A stretch of 53,930 bases of DNA from CAYPHA01 sp964410215 (lineage in GTDB: Bacteria > Calditrichota > Calditrichia > Calditrichales > CAYPHA01). Every line of letters begins with the position of its first letter. The stretch's first letter is position 1. The notes under the pieces are model-generated. The model saw only the letters and a list, made by a program, of their open reading frames with translations, was not told the origin of the DNA and made no database searches. Shown one piece after another: positions 35,001 through 43,844 of this stretch. The position numbers and the translations under genes were made by a program. The DNA lies in NCBI GenBank assembly GCA_964410215.1, contig CAYPHA010000030.1, positions 1 to 53,930 on the forward strand, in the 5' to 3' direction.

Positions 35001-35803
35001 TTACATGGGGTCCGGCTCTGATTATAGATGGTTCCCAAAATGTCAACCTGATAAACGTTACCATCGCAGGGAATAAGGCATTTAACTACTATGGGGATCC
35101 GACAACGGCCACTGCGCTGCGTATCAATGCTTCCCGGGTAAACCTGATTAATTCCCTCCTCTGGTATAATGGTAATGAACCTATCCACTTGCTGTCATTG
35201 GTTTACCCCTATGGCGGATACCCTACGAATCTGGCCATAAGCTATTCCAATAATCAATTTGGTGACTCCTGTTTTACGCCGCCATTCATGGGATATTTTC
35301 ACTGGTTGGAAGGAAATCTTGACATCCCACCCATGTTCCGGGATACCACCCACAATGATTACCGTTTATCCAGCAACTCCCCCTGTATCGACGCCGGTAT
35401 CCAGGACACGATGATCGTTTACAATGACGGCCTCGATACCATTTTCATACCGGCCATGACCTACCTGGGATCGGCACCGGATATGGGCGCTTTCGAATTC
35501 GATCCTGCTGACCCTATTGAGGAAGATATGGCTCTGCCCCGGGAATACGCGTTGTACCAGAATTATCCCAATCCGTTCAATCCGGTGACCACCATCGTGT
35601 TTGAACTTCCAAAGGCATGCAGGGTGGAGCTGCAGATTTACAACAGTATCGGGCAGCGGGTGCGTAAGCTGGTAAACGATAACCTGCCCACCGGTCGGCA
35701 TGTTGTTCGTTTCGACGGATCCGGCCTGGCCAGCGGCGTCTATTTCTACCGGATACAGGCTGATCAATTTAATGCGGTTAAGAAAATGCTGCTGATTCGA
35801 TAG
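32096..35803 (+). CDS. large secreted protein: Fn3-like domain, two DUF1565-type beta-helices, T9SS-type C-terminal domain
   Basis: A 1235-residue exported protein. I chose the ATG at 32096, which starts the signal peptide (RTLMTLSIVLVAFIHNMEA); a TTG at 32054 would add a charged leader. Residues ~20-480 are an N-terminal region that in part resembles that of 37327-40596 (FGPYTLAPGDEITIVIAEGA). A Pro-rich link (LPQPPPPPS) leads into a Fn3-like domain (~485-580). Two right-handed beta-helices follow, each opening with the DUF1565 phrase: YVSPEGNDTNSGLTAEEPFQ (~585-830) and YVNPEGSDENSGLSAGAPLK (~840-1130). The sorting domain ends the chain (QNYPNPFNPVTTIVFELP). Beta-helices of this class bind or cleave polysaccharides; no catalytic residue can be named, so binding is as likely as cleavage. 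Confidence 0.82.
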   Translation: MRTLMTLSIVLVAFIHNMEAQEYRWISVGSLHNWYRADGCEPEVGRYSSAPQQDGLRWPAQYPNQDCQAAKGLWIGTTNYTDAEQYGGTTFPYKVVHCGPRVSDPNNVFMPVEFKLVGRFAPPRVSVDGQSSSGLRYDDRVNEYDESLHCDRMIYNVVNTSIGITMTRKVMAWTHPGHDNYFIYHYTFTNTGNVDTDADIEQFVTLSDVYFFFQYRYAISREPFSVFSYWVPHSCMWGHNTMLDARGENPASGDPFRALFAWHGRHSQWAGPGDNIGGPQYNGDGHLGSAQYVGTVVLHADQSSGNPSNDPFQPRTTQYLGSDVSINYSNSPFDSLQMEDEYAAMTAGHPDIRHADAVGDGYADIYGGTPGGYSHGQGFGPYTLAPGDEITIVIAEGASGLSREKCYEIGDTWLNGSAPFPLPDGSTTSDRNTYKNEWVFTGKDSLFQTFNQAIANYDDGLDLPQPPPPPSIFNVISDSAKIILEWDDAAETDPTFAGYRIFRSAEYYNSMYDQIFACGQGTDHPQIVNEFHDEDIVRGYGYFYYIISFSDGSTSNGKSLSSSLFWTRTTNPVFLTIYPWILEDLYVSPEGNDTNSGLTAEEPFQTISKALGKVLGTYSNPRTIHLAPGIYSPSVTAEPFPLRGRHNVTLSGSGRDKTILSCEDSLGTLYMENIEHFGMENLTIQDGLSHYVGQIETQYSDLSMRNITVKNNASGAIYARDCRLSLTDVNINNNGYGISYYPYEEDTYMTLKNVTVKNNTGTGIYIGNGANVTFDPDDRCTIYHNGRDLSISTNYETVWPINVFVDTFSVYHPSNYHTYPVVGFNMDMQYAIDGQVTADLYVNPEGSDENSGLSAGAPLKTIEKAIRKIISDRLNPRSIFLSPGVYGPHSNGESIPVLCNSYTSIKGEDPETTILDASQSGSVLKAFRNKDVLIENIWMREGAYNISISACENFTFHRVAITDHIRNHVTWGPALIIDGSQNVNLINVTIAGNKAFNYYGDPTTATALRINASRVNLINSLLWYNGNEPIHLLSLVYPYGGYPTNLAISYSNNQFGDSCFTPPFMGYFHWLEGNLDIPPMFRDTTHNDYRLSSNSPCIDAGIQDTMIVYNDGLDTIFIPAMTYLGSAPDMGAFEFDPADPIEEDMALPREYALYQNYPNPFNPVTTIVFELPKACRVELQIYNSIGQRVRKLVNDNLPTGRHVVRFDGSGLASGVYFYRIQADQFNAVKKMLLIR

Positions 35804-35877
35804 GTCCAATGGATAAAAAACAAACGAGGCTTTGCGATATAAAGTGACTACTCGAAAATGGAACATCGGAGGTAATC

Positions 35878-37266
35878 ATGAAAATGTTATTAGCGGGTAT
35901 TGCTATTCTGTTTTTGATGATAAACGTTAGCATCGGGCAGGAGGAAGGTAAATGGGAATTTTTTGATACACCCGTTGTCGGGTACGCCGAAGCCACCGAT
36001 GAAGGCGAAGCAAAGGTAAATTTAAAAGGTTTCAGAAATCCCTACGGAGTAGCTGTAGATACCAATGGAAATATATGGTTTTCTGCTTACTGGCCAATCT
36101 ATTATTTTGATGAGGATGGGACAACGCAAATTTTTCCGGATGATGTCGATGGTAAACATACCTGTCCCATTTATATCTTAAAAACGGATGGTGATATCGA
36201 CACGCTCAAATTTCTGATTATGCCCGATGCGAGTACGGATACCCTCTTCGGAGGTTGTCGAGGGATGACAAAAGATGCGAATGGTAATATACTTCATATT
36301 TCCTTAGATGTACTTTATCAGATTGATCCGGAATCACGCTCCGTTATAAATTACTTTCAACTACCCGATCAGGGTGCCTGCCCGGCAGCAGACAGCCTTG
36401 GATATATCTATGTGACCACATTACTTGAAGGAAATCCTTTGTATATTTTAGATTGCGAAACTCTATCTATTCAAAATACAGTATTTGATAATACAACCCT
36501 TTGGAAAAGAAATATTGCAGTTTCACCCTATGGGACAGATATATATATTGGTATCATCACAAGTACTGATCATGTAAATTGGGGATTAGCTCATTACCAT
36601 AGTGACAATGGACCAAACGGAAATTATATGTTTTCCGGAACGATTTTTCAAAATTATGGCTCATATACAAACATACCGTTACCCTACGTTCAGTGGGATC
36701 CAGCTGGTCTAATATGGATTGGTACTCAACAGGAGGCAGAACTGCGAATGTTGTGGTCGCTTGATCCGGATGACGAATATAATATTGCAGACGGCACAAG
36801 TTTCACTATCTGGGACACTTTGAGTACGGACACAACAACAGGTGGTTATCCTCAACCTTACTATATCAGGGCGCCACGGGATGCAGCTTTCAGTGCTGAT
36901 GGAAAAATCATGTACATAGCCGATTTTTACGGGTATACCATCAAAGAATTCCATTATGAAATTACCAGTTCAATGGAAAAACCGCATGCATCCACATCTC
37001 TCATGGATTACGAGTTAGCTCAGAATTATCCGAATCCATTCAATCCGGCAACCACCATTGCATTCCATATTCCAGAACCTGATCACGTTACCATTGAAAT
37101 TTTTAGTGTTTCCGGACAGAAAATTTCAACGCTCGTGAACCGGTCGCTTCCGGCCGGAAAGCATAGCGTATCGTTTGACGGCGGCAATCTGGTCTCAGGA
37201 ATCTATTACTACCGGATCGTTTCCGGATCCTATAGCCGTACGCACAAAATGCTGCTCGTGAAATAA
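35878..37266 (+). CDS. secreted beta-propeller protein with T9SS-type C-terminal domain
   Basis: A 462-residue exported protein with ribosome site GGAGGTAATC and signal peptide (LLAGIAILFLMINVSIG). Residues ~45-360 form a propeller of the NHL/SMP-30 kind (NPYGVAVDTNGNIWFSAYWP, GGCRGMTKDANGNILHIS, RDAAFSADGKIMYIADFYG). It is paralogous to the N-terminal part of 28478-30799, which shares GVxV.....IWxxxY and CRGM..D..GN. The C terminus is the sorting domain (QNYPNPFNPATTIAFHIP ... KMLLVK), nearly identical at DNA level to that of 41562-43727. The ligand is unknown. The compact form suggests the ancestor of the cohesin-bearing paralogue, or a trimmed copy of it. Confidence 0.85.
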   Translation: MKMLLAGIAILFLMINVSIGQEEGKWEFFDTPVVGYAEATDEGEAKVNLKGFRNPYGVAVDTNGNIWFSAYWPIYYFDEDGTTQIFPDDVDGKHTCPIYILKTDGDIDTLKFLIMPDASTDTLFGGCRGMTKDANGNILHISLDVLYQIDPESRSVINYFQLPDQGACPAADSLGYIYVTTLLEGNPLYILDCETLSIQNTVFDNTTLWKRNIAVSPYGTDIYIGIITSTDHVNWGLAHYHSDNGPNGNYMFSGTIFQNYGSYTNIPLPYVQWDPAGLIWIGTQQEAELRMLWSLDPDDEYNIADGTSFTIWDTLSTDTTTGGYPQPYYIRAPRDAAFSADGKIMYIADFYGYTIKEFHYEITSSMEKPHASTSLMDYELAQNYPNPFNPATTIAFHIPEPDHVTIEIFSVSGQKISTLVNRSLPAGKHSVSFDGGNLVSGIYYYRIVSGSYSRTHKMLLVK

Positions 37267-37326
37267 TTTGAAAGGACCTGCTGCGCATTATTTCGGGTAA
37301 CATTACCTGACACATAAGGAGTTACC

Positions 37327-40300
37327 GTGAAAAAGACGTTATTCATCATCGGTTATATGTTCATTGGTATTTTTTTATTCGCCTTCAAACCCGACGCCAT
37401 TCGAGAAGCGGACAACACTATCAGAAGCACCTTCGGTGAACCTTCATCAACCTTACTCAACATCAATAACATGTCGCACTGGATTGACTCCGATGGAATA
37501 TCTGCCCATAATCCCTATTCACATGACTGCGGACTTATTTTCCCCCGGCATACCGGCAATGTCGTTTATACGGACGGCATCGTCTGGGGGGGATATGTTT
37601 ATGATGGGCAGACCCCCCAGCTGCGCGTGGGAGGCAGCACCTATTTCAGCGGCCTGCAACCGGGCGCCATTCTCGGGACCGGAACTGGTATTCCGGAAAA
37701 TCCGGAGCATTCCGGTGTGCGCATCTGGCGGGTGCGGAAGGACTGGGAAACCGCCGATTTATCCGCTGAATTAAGCGAATTCAACTGGTACCTGAGCGAA
37801 GAGGACATCCGGTCCCAATATCAGACCGACCGGGATGAATGGCCGGCTGTCAAAGGCGCCCCGTTTGATGATGTTAACAGTGATGGAGTCTATAATCCCC
37901 AAACCGACATTCCCGGCATTCCAGGTGCCGATCAGACCGTGTGGTTTGTGGCCAATGACATCTATGGTGACGCGATTTACGGATCGCCGCCCATCGGCCT
38001 GGAGCTGCAGGTTACCCTGTGGGCCTATGACCGGCCGGATGGCGATCCGTTCAATGATATCGCGTTCAAGCAAATTCGGGTGATCTATAAGGGCACAGCC
38101 GATACCCCATCCGGATCTTCTGTTCAGGACATGTATCTTTCCCAGTGGTCGGATCCGGATATCGGAGAAGCTTACGATGATTTTGCCGGATGTGATTCAA
38201 TTACTGAAATCGGCTATGCCTATAATAAGTACCGCTATCCTCCCGCATTTGGATACCAGTTGCTGACCGGCCCTGCCGTTGTCAGTCCGGGCGATACAGC
38301 CATTGTAAATTTTGCTCCCCTTTACGATTACAGGAATCTGCCCATGTCATCCTCTTTTTATTTCAGCACACAGGGTGCCGATTCGGATCCCGAACTCCGG
38401 GCCTACCAGGGGACACTGGAGTGGTATAATCTGATGCAGGGATTACGTCCCCAAACCGGAACCCGTTGGATTAATCCATTGGATAATACATCAACCAATT
38501 TTCCGCTTGCCGGCGATCCGGTTTCCGGAGAGGGATGGATCGACGGTCTTTCCAATAATGCCGGGGACCGGCGTTTGGGCATCACCAGCGGACCGTTTAC
38601 CATGGCCCTGGGTGATACGCAGGAGATTGTAATCGCCCTGGTTGGAGGCACGAGTGATGATGATGACATTCCTCATCTGAAAAGCATCGAAAACATGAAA
38701 AACAAGGCCATCAGTATCAAAGACATCCTGAACAATCAACTGGCTGTAAATATTATAACAGCTTCCCTCGTCCCCGTTTTTCAGGAAACCGGTCTGAAAG
38801 CATCCTGTCTTTTACTTAATCCCTCATTATCGGTTGATGGTCTGGCCTGGTCGATCGAGGCAAAACCGGAAGGCAGCAATGCGATATTGTCTGAAACAGC
38901 GGGTGATTCCGTATCGATAACGCCTGACATCGAAGGCATCTACCAGGTTTCTGTAGCCCTGACGACCGTTGAAGGTTATACCGCCAGGGCAAGCACGGAA
39001 ATTTTCGCCTCGGCCGATAAGCCGCCGGTCGTCGATTTTACCCTTTCGCCGGAGACCATCATTCTGGGGGATTCTGTTCTGGCCGATGCCTCCCCCACCT
39101 ATGATCCGGAGGGTGATGCGATCGCATATCAATGGTCTGTAAAATCACCCGTTGGCGGGCAGGGAAATGGAAATTTCGTTCTGGGCACTCTTTACGAAGA
39201 CAAAAAAATCTTTAATATGATACCCACCGGAACGGGTCGGTTTACGGTTCAGCTCACGGCAGACGACGGTATTTTTGAAAACGACACCAGTAAGATTTTT
39301 AATGTAACGCCCAAAATGGAGCATGTTTCCCAGGTATACGCCTATCTGGATACCAGCTGGTTCCGTACCAGCCGTTATTATTTCCATGAGGATAAATTAC
39401 TGATGGCCATTGAGCCACTTAATATTGTCAGAATCTACACGTTGCATGAAGATACGATATCGATCGAAAAAGATCTCCCCGTGCCGGATCCGGTCCGTGT
39501 GTATCAGGTTAAGGATAATCTGCTTTATGTCGGAACATATGGGATTTATTCGGGTTACTGGGGGCCCGGCCCGCTGAATGTCTATACACTGGCCCCGGAC
39601 TGGGAATTGACACCGGTTCTGGAAGATTACCTTCCGGGAGAAGATGATATCTTCGATCTCCATTTCATCAACAAATATGTTTATATCAGGGATTACAAAG
39701 CTTTGTATAAAACCGATTTTACATCCGATCCTGCGAATCCACAGGTTATAACACAGCGCGCCTACGATTACCCTATCACCTGTTATGCGGATACGGCACG
39801 ATCCTGTTTTTACGTCAGAGTACAGGATTATGCCAATCCGCGTGTCGAGATCCTGGACACCGCTTCCCTGGCCCGGGTGTCCGATTTATCCCTTCCCGAA
39901 GGCTGGCGGACCGTCAACACCTATGACACTCTGATGTTTATCGGTTTTTATGACTCCCTTCAGATTCACAGTATATCCAATCCGCTTCAGACACGTAAAT
40001 TAACGACCATAACCCCACCCTATGCCTTTTACTGGGTTGATTATCTCAATTACTGGATACGCTGCTCGGGCACTTACATACAGAATAATCTTCTGGCTAT
40101 GTCAGCCGGTATCGGGATCCTGTATTATGACATCACAGATCCCTCCAATCCGGTGCTTAAAGGATACTGGTACGGGGGGCGGGAGGTTTCTCCGGCAGAA
40201 CATAACGGGAATCATTATATTATGGGATTTGACGTCATGGGATCAGCTACGGATTCCTATTTTGGCTTCAACAAGGTGCATCTCGATTTTTCAACCGGCC

Positions 40301-40596
40301 TGCCTGAACCGGACTTTGAAAAGATACCACAAAACTGTGTCCTTTATCAGAATTATCCGAATCCATTCAACGCATCAACGCGGATCCATTTTGATCTGCC
40401 GGCACCATGCAAGGTATCGCTTGAGATATTTAATTGTCTCGGACAAAAAGTCGGGACGCTGATAAACAGACCTCTGAAATCCGGCCGACATATGACTTCT
40501 TTCGAAGGATCCGGCCTAGCCAGTGGTGTGTACATTTACCGGTTCACCACTGACAATGGTATTTCACTGACAAAGAAGATGGTATTGATAAGATAA
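37327..40596 (+). CDS. large secreted protein with PKD-like domain, propeller-like region and T9SS-type C-terminal domain
   Basis: A 1089-residue exported protein starting at a GTG with AAGGAG upstream; signal segment TLFIIGYMFIGIFLFAF. Residues ~30-470 are an N-terminal region holding the phrase GPFTMALGDTQEIVIALVGG, seen also in the 32096 protein, plus DVNSDGVYNPQTDIPG, a calcium-loop-like stretch. A PKD-like domain lies at ~570-650 (VDFTLSPETIILGDSVLADA ... AIAYQWSVKSP). The next ~330 residues have short repeated strands (DPVRVYQVKDNLLYVGTYG, DYLNYWIRCSG) consistent with an LVIVD-type propeller. The sorting domain follows (QNYPNPFNASTRIHFDLP ... KKMVLIR). It is probably a surface-exposed or released binding protein; no enzymatic motif is seen. 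Confidence 0.8.
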   Translation: MKKTLFIIGYMFIGIFLFAFKPDAIREADNTIRSTFGEPSSTLLNINNMSHWIDSDGISAHNPYSHDCGLIFPRHTGNVVYTDGIVWGGYVYDGQTPQLRVGGSTYFSGLQPGAILGTGTGIPENPEHSGVRIWRVRKDWETADLSAELSEFNWYLSEEDIRSQYQTDRDEWPAVKGAPFDDVNSDGVYNPQTDIPGIPGADQTVWFVANDIYGDAIYGSPPIGLELQVTLWAYDRPDGDPFNDIAFKQIRVIYKGTADTPSGSSVQDMYLSQWSDPDIGEAYDDFAGCDSITEIGYAYNKYRYPPAFGYQLLTGPAVVSPGDTAIVNFAPLYDYRNLPMSSSFYFSTQGADSDPELRAYQGTLEWYNLMQGLRPQTGTRWINPLDNTSTNFPLAGDPVSGEGWIDGLSNNAGDRRLGITSGPFTMALGDTQEIVIALVGGTSDDDDIPHLKSIENMKNKAISIKDILNNQLAVNIITASLVPVFQETGLKASCLLLNPSLSVDGLAWSIEAKPEGSNAILSETAGDSVSITPDIEGIYQVSVALTTVEGYTARASTEIFASADKPPVVDFTLSPETIILGDSVLADASPTYDPEGDAIAYQWSVKSPVGGQGNGNFVLGTLYEDKKIFNMIPTGTGRFTVQLTADDGIFENDTSKIFNVTPKMEHVSQVYAYLDTSWFRTSRYYFHEDKLLMAIEPLNIVRIYTLHEDTISIEKDLPVPDPVRVYQVKDNLLYVGTYGIYSGYWGPGPLNVYTLAPDWELTPVLEDYLPGEDDIFDLHFINKYVYIRDYKALYKTDFTSDPANPQVITQRAYDYPITCYADTARSCFYVRVQDYANPRVEILDTASLARVSDLSLPEGWRTVNTYDTLMFIGFYDSLQIHSISNPLQTRKLTTITPPYAFYWVDYLNYWIRCSGTYIQNNLLAMSAGIGILYYDITDPSNPVLKGYWYGGREVSPAEHNGNHYIMGFDVMGSATDSYFGFNKVHLDFSTGLPEPDFEKIPQNCVLYQNYPNPFNASTRIHFDLPAPCKVSLEIFNCLGQKVGTLINRPLKSGRHMTSFEGSGLASGVYIYRFTTDNGISLTKKMVLIR

Positions 40597-40655
40597 TTAA
40601 TATAAATATGATGAAGCACGCAGATTGGTTTTCTATGATCATTTAGGGACAGAAT

Positions 40656-40692
40656 AAAAAAATAAAAACCGTAAAAGTATTTTTATTTTTTA
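40656..40692 (+). terminator. AT-only terminator-like hairpin
   Basis: An A-rich arm (AAAAATAAAAA) pairs with TTTTTATTTTT around CCGTAAAAGTA-like loop sequence. The stem has no G-C pairs, so it is weak, but its T-rich end and its place after the 37327 gene fit a terminator. Confidence 0.4.
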
Positions 40693-40714
40693 GAATCAAC
40701 GGTGGAATTATGAT

Positions 40715-41557
40715 ATGGAAAGAAGACACCTACTCGTCATTGTTTTTATTGTATCCTTGATTTATTGCAGTAAGGATGATGGTATAAAGCCGGAATCTGC
40801 CGGTGCCATCAAAGGAAAAATAACAGATTCTGCTGACGGTAAACCCATTCGTGATGCCACCATTCTAACTGAGCCTTTTACGGTCTCGGTCATTTCCGAC
40901 AGCCTGGGAGAATATGAACTCAACGATGTGGAACCAGGTGATTATGTGATCCTGGCCGGAAAGCACTGTTATAAAACCAGCCAAGTCAGCGCAACGCTAT
41001 TTTCTGATGAATTAACAATATGTGACATTTCACTGATGAAATCAGGTTTTTCTGAATCCTGGGACATGTCCAGGGAATACTCAACAACAAATAATCCAAA
41101 TGGTGTCTGGTCCTACGGTAGAAAATGGACGCCCGGAGACGTTCAATTCGATTTAATGACTGTAAGATGGGGAAATTCTGGTTGGTATCTGGGTAATTGG
41201 GGTCACGGGGGACCAAGTATTCAAGAGGGGCCAAATTTATGGGCAAAGGATAATTCAAATGGACTGCCTGTGGTAAGATGGACATCACCTGCCGAAGGTT
41301 ATTACTATTTTAATGCGAAATTTACAGGGGTTGATTCACGTGGTGTGGATGTACTGGCCTATATTACAGTAAATGACTCGATTATTTTCAGTCACCATAT
41401 TCACGGGTATCATGATTTCATAGAACATTCTGGTGATTTCCTTAACCTGAATCCCGGTGATCACATTGATTTTCTAATAAAATGGAACGGTGGAGTCTAT
41501 TCGGAATACAGCTGGACCATCGTTAATGGAAAAGTCCATCAATATAAAGGGAGGTAA
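40715..41557 (+). CDS. lipoprotein with carboxypeptidase-regulatory-like domain
   Basis: A 280-residue lipoprotein: VIVFIVSLIYC gives Cys18. Residues ~30-110 are a carboxypeptidase-regulatory/CarboxypepD_reg-like domain (GAIKGKITDSADGKPIRDAT ... GEYELNDVEPGDYVI). The C-terminal ~165 residues form a beta-rich jelly-roll-like module (NGVWSYGRKWTPGDVQFDL ... EYSWTIVNGKVHQY), of the kind seen at the ends of glycan-binding proteins. It has no sorting domain. Its stop lies 4 nt before the next gene's ATG, and that gene's GGGAGG ribosome site sits within its last codons, so the two are translationally coupled. A partnership of this lipoprotein with the exported repeat protein is likely. Confidence 0.8.
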   Translation: MERRHLLVIVFIVSLIYCSKDDGIKPESAGAIKGKITDSADGKPIRDATILTEPFTVSVISDSLGEYELNDVEPGDYVILAGKHCYKTSQVSATLFSDELTICDISLMKSGFSESWDMSREYSTTNNPNGVWSYGRKWTPGDVQFDLMTVRWGNSGWYLGNWGHGGPSIQEGPNLWAKDNSNGLPVVRWTSPAEGYYYFNAKFTGVDSRGVDVLAYITVNDSIIFSHHIHGYHDFIEHSGDFLNLNPGDHIDFLIKWNGGVYSEYSWTIVNGKVHQYKGR

Positions 41558-41561
41558 TCCA

Positions 41562-43727
41562 ATGATTCATTTGCAGGTCTTATCCCAAAATTACATTAAA
41601 CATACCATAAAACATTCAATGTTGTGTATACTCCTGTTGATGATTTTCTCAACCGGTGTGACAAGGGCACAGCAGGCCGATACACTTTGGTCAGAAGGCT
41701 TTGAAGGGAACTGGATTGACAACTGGTATGCGAGCGCCGGGACCTGGGAAGTTGGAACTCCAACAAGCGGACCGGGTGGTTCCTATGAAGATCTGAATTG
41801 TGCAGCAACAGTATTAGCTGGCAATTATTCGGAAGGTGTCAGAAGCCGATTGATCAGATTTACAAAATTCGTCGTTCCCTCTGCTGATCTTAATCCAAGA
41901 TTACGTTTCTGGCATTGGTTCAGCTTTTCGAGCGGAGATTATGGATATGTCCAGATTAAAACAGAACATGGTGAATGGCAGAATATCTCTCCACAATACT
42001 CGGGTGTCAGCAGTTCTGTCTGGACAAACGCAGCTATAGATTTATCTGCCTTTGCCGATTCACTCGTTCAAATCGGATTTTATTTTCACTCAGACAATGT
42101 CGGATCCAGCGCTATTGATGTAAGTACTGGTTGGTATATCGATACAATTGCCTTGTTATATGGATCAATTACCTTCAATGACTTTGAAGATTTTGAGACC
42201 GGTTTGGGTGACTGGTACGTTGAGAGAGGTACATGGGAGGTCGGATCACCGAAATCAGGTCCCTCAGATGTTATTTCAGGTTCTTTTTGTGCAGGAACAC
42301 GGTTGGGAGGAAATTACAGCGAAGGGGTTCGGAGCCGATTAGTTTCTCCTGAATTTAGAGTTCCGGACATCAAAGATAATCCCCGGTTACGATTCTGGCA
42401 TTGGTTCAGTTTTTCCAGTGGGGATTATGCATATGTACAGATTAGAACGGAAAATGGCGACTGGAAAAGCCGTTCAATACAATACGCAGGACCCGGCAGC
42501 TCCGTTTGGACCTATACGACAATAGATTTATCGGAATATGCCGATTCACTTATACAGATTGCATTCTATTTTCATTCTGACAATGTTGGTTCCAGCGCAA
42601 TTGATGTAAGCTCAGGATGGTATCTTGATGATTTTCAAATTGTAACGGGTGCTTATTTTTTTAACAATCCCGAAGGTTTTGAAACAGGTATTGGCGACTG
42701 GTTCGCAGAGAGAGGTACATGGCAAGTTGGCGCTCCCTCTGTTGGCCCGGGTGGTGCTTATACAGGTGAAACTTGTGTGGGAACCCGTTTAAATGGAAAT
42801 TATGATGAGGGTGTTCGAAGCAGGTTTATCTCTCCACCAATTTTGGTTAATTCGATTGATGAAAATCCAAATTTACGCTTCTGGCACTGGTTCAGTTTTT
42901 CAAGTGGTGACTATGGCGAAGTCTACGTTAAAACAGAGCATAGTGACTGGAAATTAATTTCTAATCGGTTTTCAGGAACAAGCAGTGGGGTATGGACGAC
43001 TTTTTATGCTGATCTCTCCGCATATGCAGATTCCGTTATTCACATTGCATTTTATTTTCATTCCGATAATACGGGATCGAGTGCACCAGACGTGAGTTCC
43101 GGATGGTATATCGATGAAATATCATTACCCGGCCCGCCGCCTAATCATAATCCGATCTTATCCATGCCCGACTCGATAACTTTTGATAATGATTCGAATG
43201 CCCAACTTTGTATGTGGGATTATGCCGAAGATGCCGAAACGGCTGACTCGCTCTTAAATTATTTTTTCAGCGTTAGCGATTCTTCCATCAAATGGTCATA
43301 CGAGAGTAACACAGGAATGCTCAGCCTCAGCGCCCCGGACTTCGAAGGCAATGCATGGCTTTTCACAACAGTGAGCGATGAACAGGGTGCCTATGCCAGG
43401 GATACATGCGAAGTTATTGTGAGCGCACCTGTCGGTATTTCAGAATATTCAAGTATAGAATCCTTTGAATATGCGCTGTATCAGAATTACCCCAATCCAT
43501 TTAATCCGATATCAACCATTGCCTTCCAAATTTTAAAACCTGATCACGTTACAATAGAAATATATAATGTTTGCGGGCAGAAAATCACAACGCTCGTAAA
43601 CCGGTCGCTTCCGGCCGGAAAGCATAGCGTATTGTTTGACGGCAGTGGTCTGGTTTCAGGGATCTATTACTACCGGATCGTTTCCGGATCCTATAATAAG
43701 GCGCATAAAATGTTACTCGTAAAATAA
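41562..43727 (+). CDS. secreted protein: three MAM-like repeats, cadherin-like domain, T9SS-type C-terminal domain
   Basis: A 721-residue exported protein, paralogue of 24483-26657. The ATG at 41562 follows GGGAGG; signal peptide MLCILLLMIFSTGVTRA. Three ~155-residue repeats carry the same landmarks as the paralogue, but with SFSSGDYG where that one has SFSHNDYG, and FHSDNVGSSAIDVS where it has HTDPDGYGRVYVS, so each gene's repeats resemble each other more than those of the other gene. A cadherin-like domain follows (NHNPILSMPDSITFDNDSN), in place of the Ig domain of the first gene. The sorting domain (QNYPNPFNPISTIAFQIL ... KMLLVK) is almost the same DNA as in 35878-37266. A surface-binding role is inferred. 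Confidence 0.85.
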   Translation: MIHLQVLSQNYIKHTIKHSMLCILLLMIFSTGVTRAQQADTLWSEGFEGNWIDNWYASAGTWEVGTPTSGPGGSYEDLNCAATVLAGNYSEGVRSRLIRFTKFVVPSADLNPRLRFWHWFSFSSGDYGYVQIKTEHGEWQNISPQYSGVSSSVWTNAAIDLSAFADSLVQIGFYFHSDNVGSSAIDVSTGWYIDTIALLYGSITFNDFEDFETGLGDWYVERGTWEVGSPKSGPSDVISGSFCAGTRLGGNYSEGVRSRLVSPEFRVPDIKDNPRLRFWHWFSFSSGDYAYVQIRTENGDWKSRSIQYAGPGSSVWTYTTIDLSEYADSLIQIAFYFHSDNVGSSAIDVSSGWYLDDFQIVTGAYFFNNPEGFETGIGDWFAERGTWQVGAPSVGPGGAYTGETCVGTRLNGNYDEGVRSRFISPPILVNSIDENPNLRFWHWFSFSSGDYGEVYVKTEHSDWKLISNRFSGTSSGVWTTFYADLSAYADSVIHIAFYFHSDNTGSSAPDVSSGWYIDEISLPGPPPNHNPILSMPDSITFDNDSNAQLCMWDYAEDAETADSLLNYFFSVSDSSIKWSYESNTGMLSLSAPDFEGNAWLFTTVSDEQGAYARDTCEVIVSAPVGISEYSSIESFEYALYQNYPNPFNPISTIAFQILKPDHVTIEIYNVCGQKITTLVNRSLPAGKHSVLFDGSGLVSGIYYYRIVSGSYNKAHKMLLVK
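43598..43695 (+). repeat. sorting-domain DNA patch nearly identical to 37138-37234
   Basis: About 97 nt here and at 37138-37234 differ at only a few sites, both running from AACCGGTCGCTTCCGGCCGG to TTTCCGGATCCTATA. Both encode the last part of the C-terminal sorting domain, while the rest of the two proteins is unrelated. The homology extends more weakly back to GATCACGTTAC and forward to the stop codons. Confidence 0.85.
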
Positions 43728-43844
43728 TAAGTAATATCAAAACCAGGTGTTCTTATTAATGTTTAATCGGCAAAATAAAGGAGGTGCCCGGTCAGAAAGT
43801 ATTATAACTGTTTTTATTTGTTAAACTTATTATCGGAGACGGTT

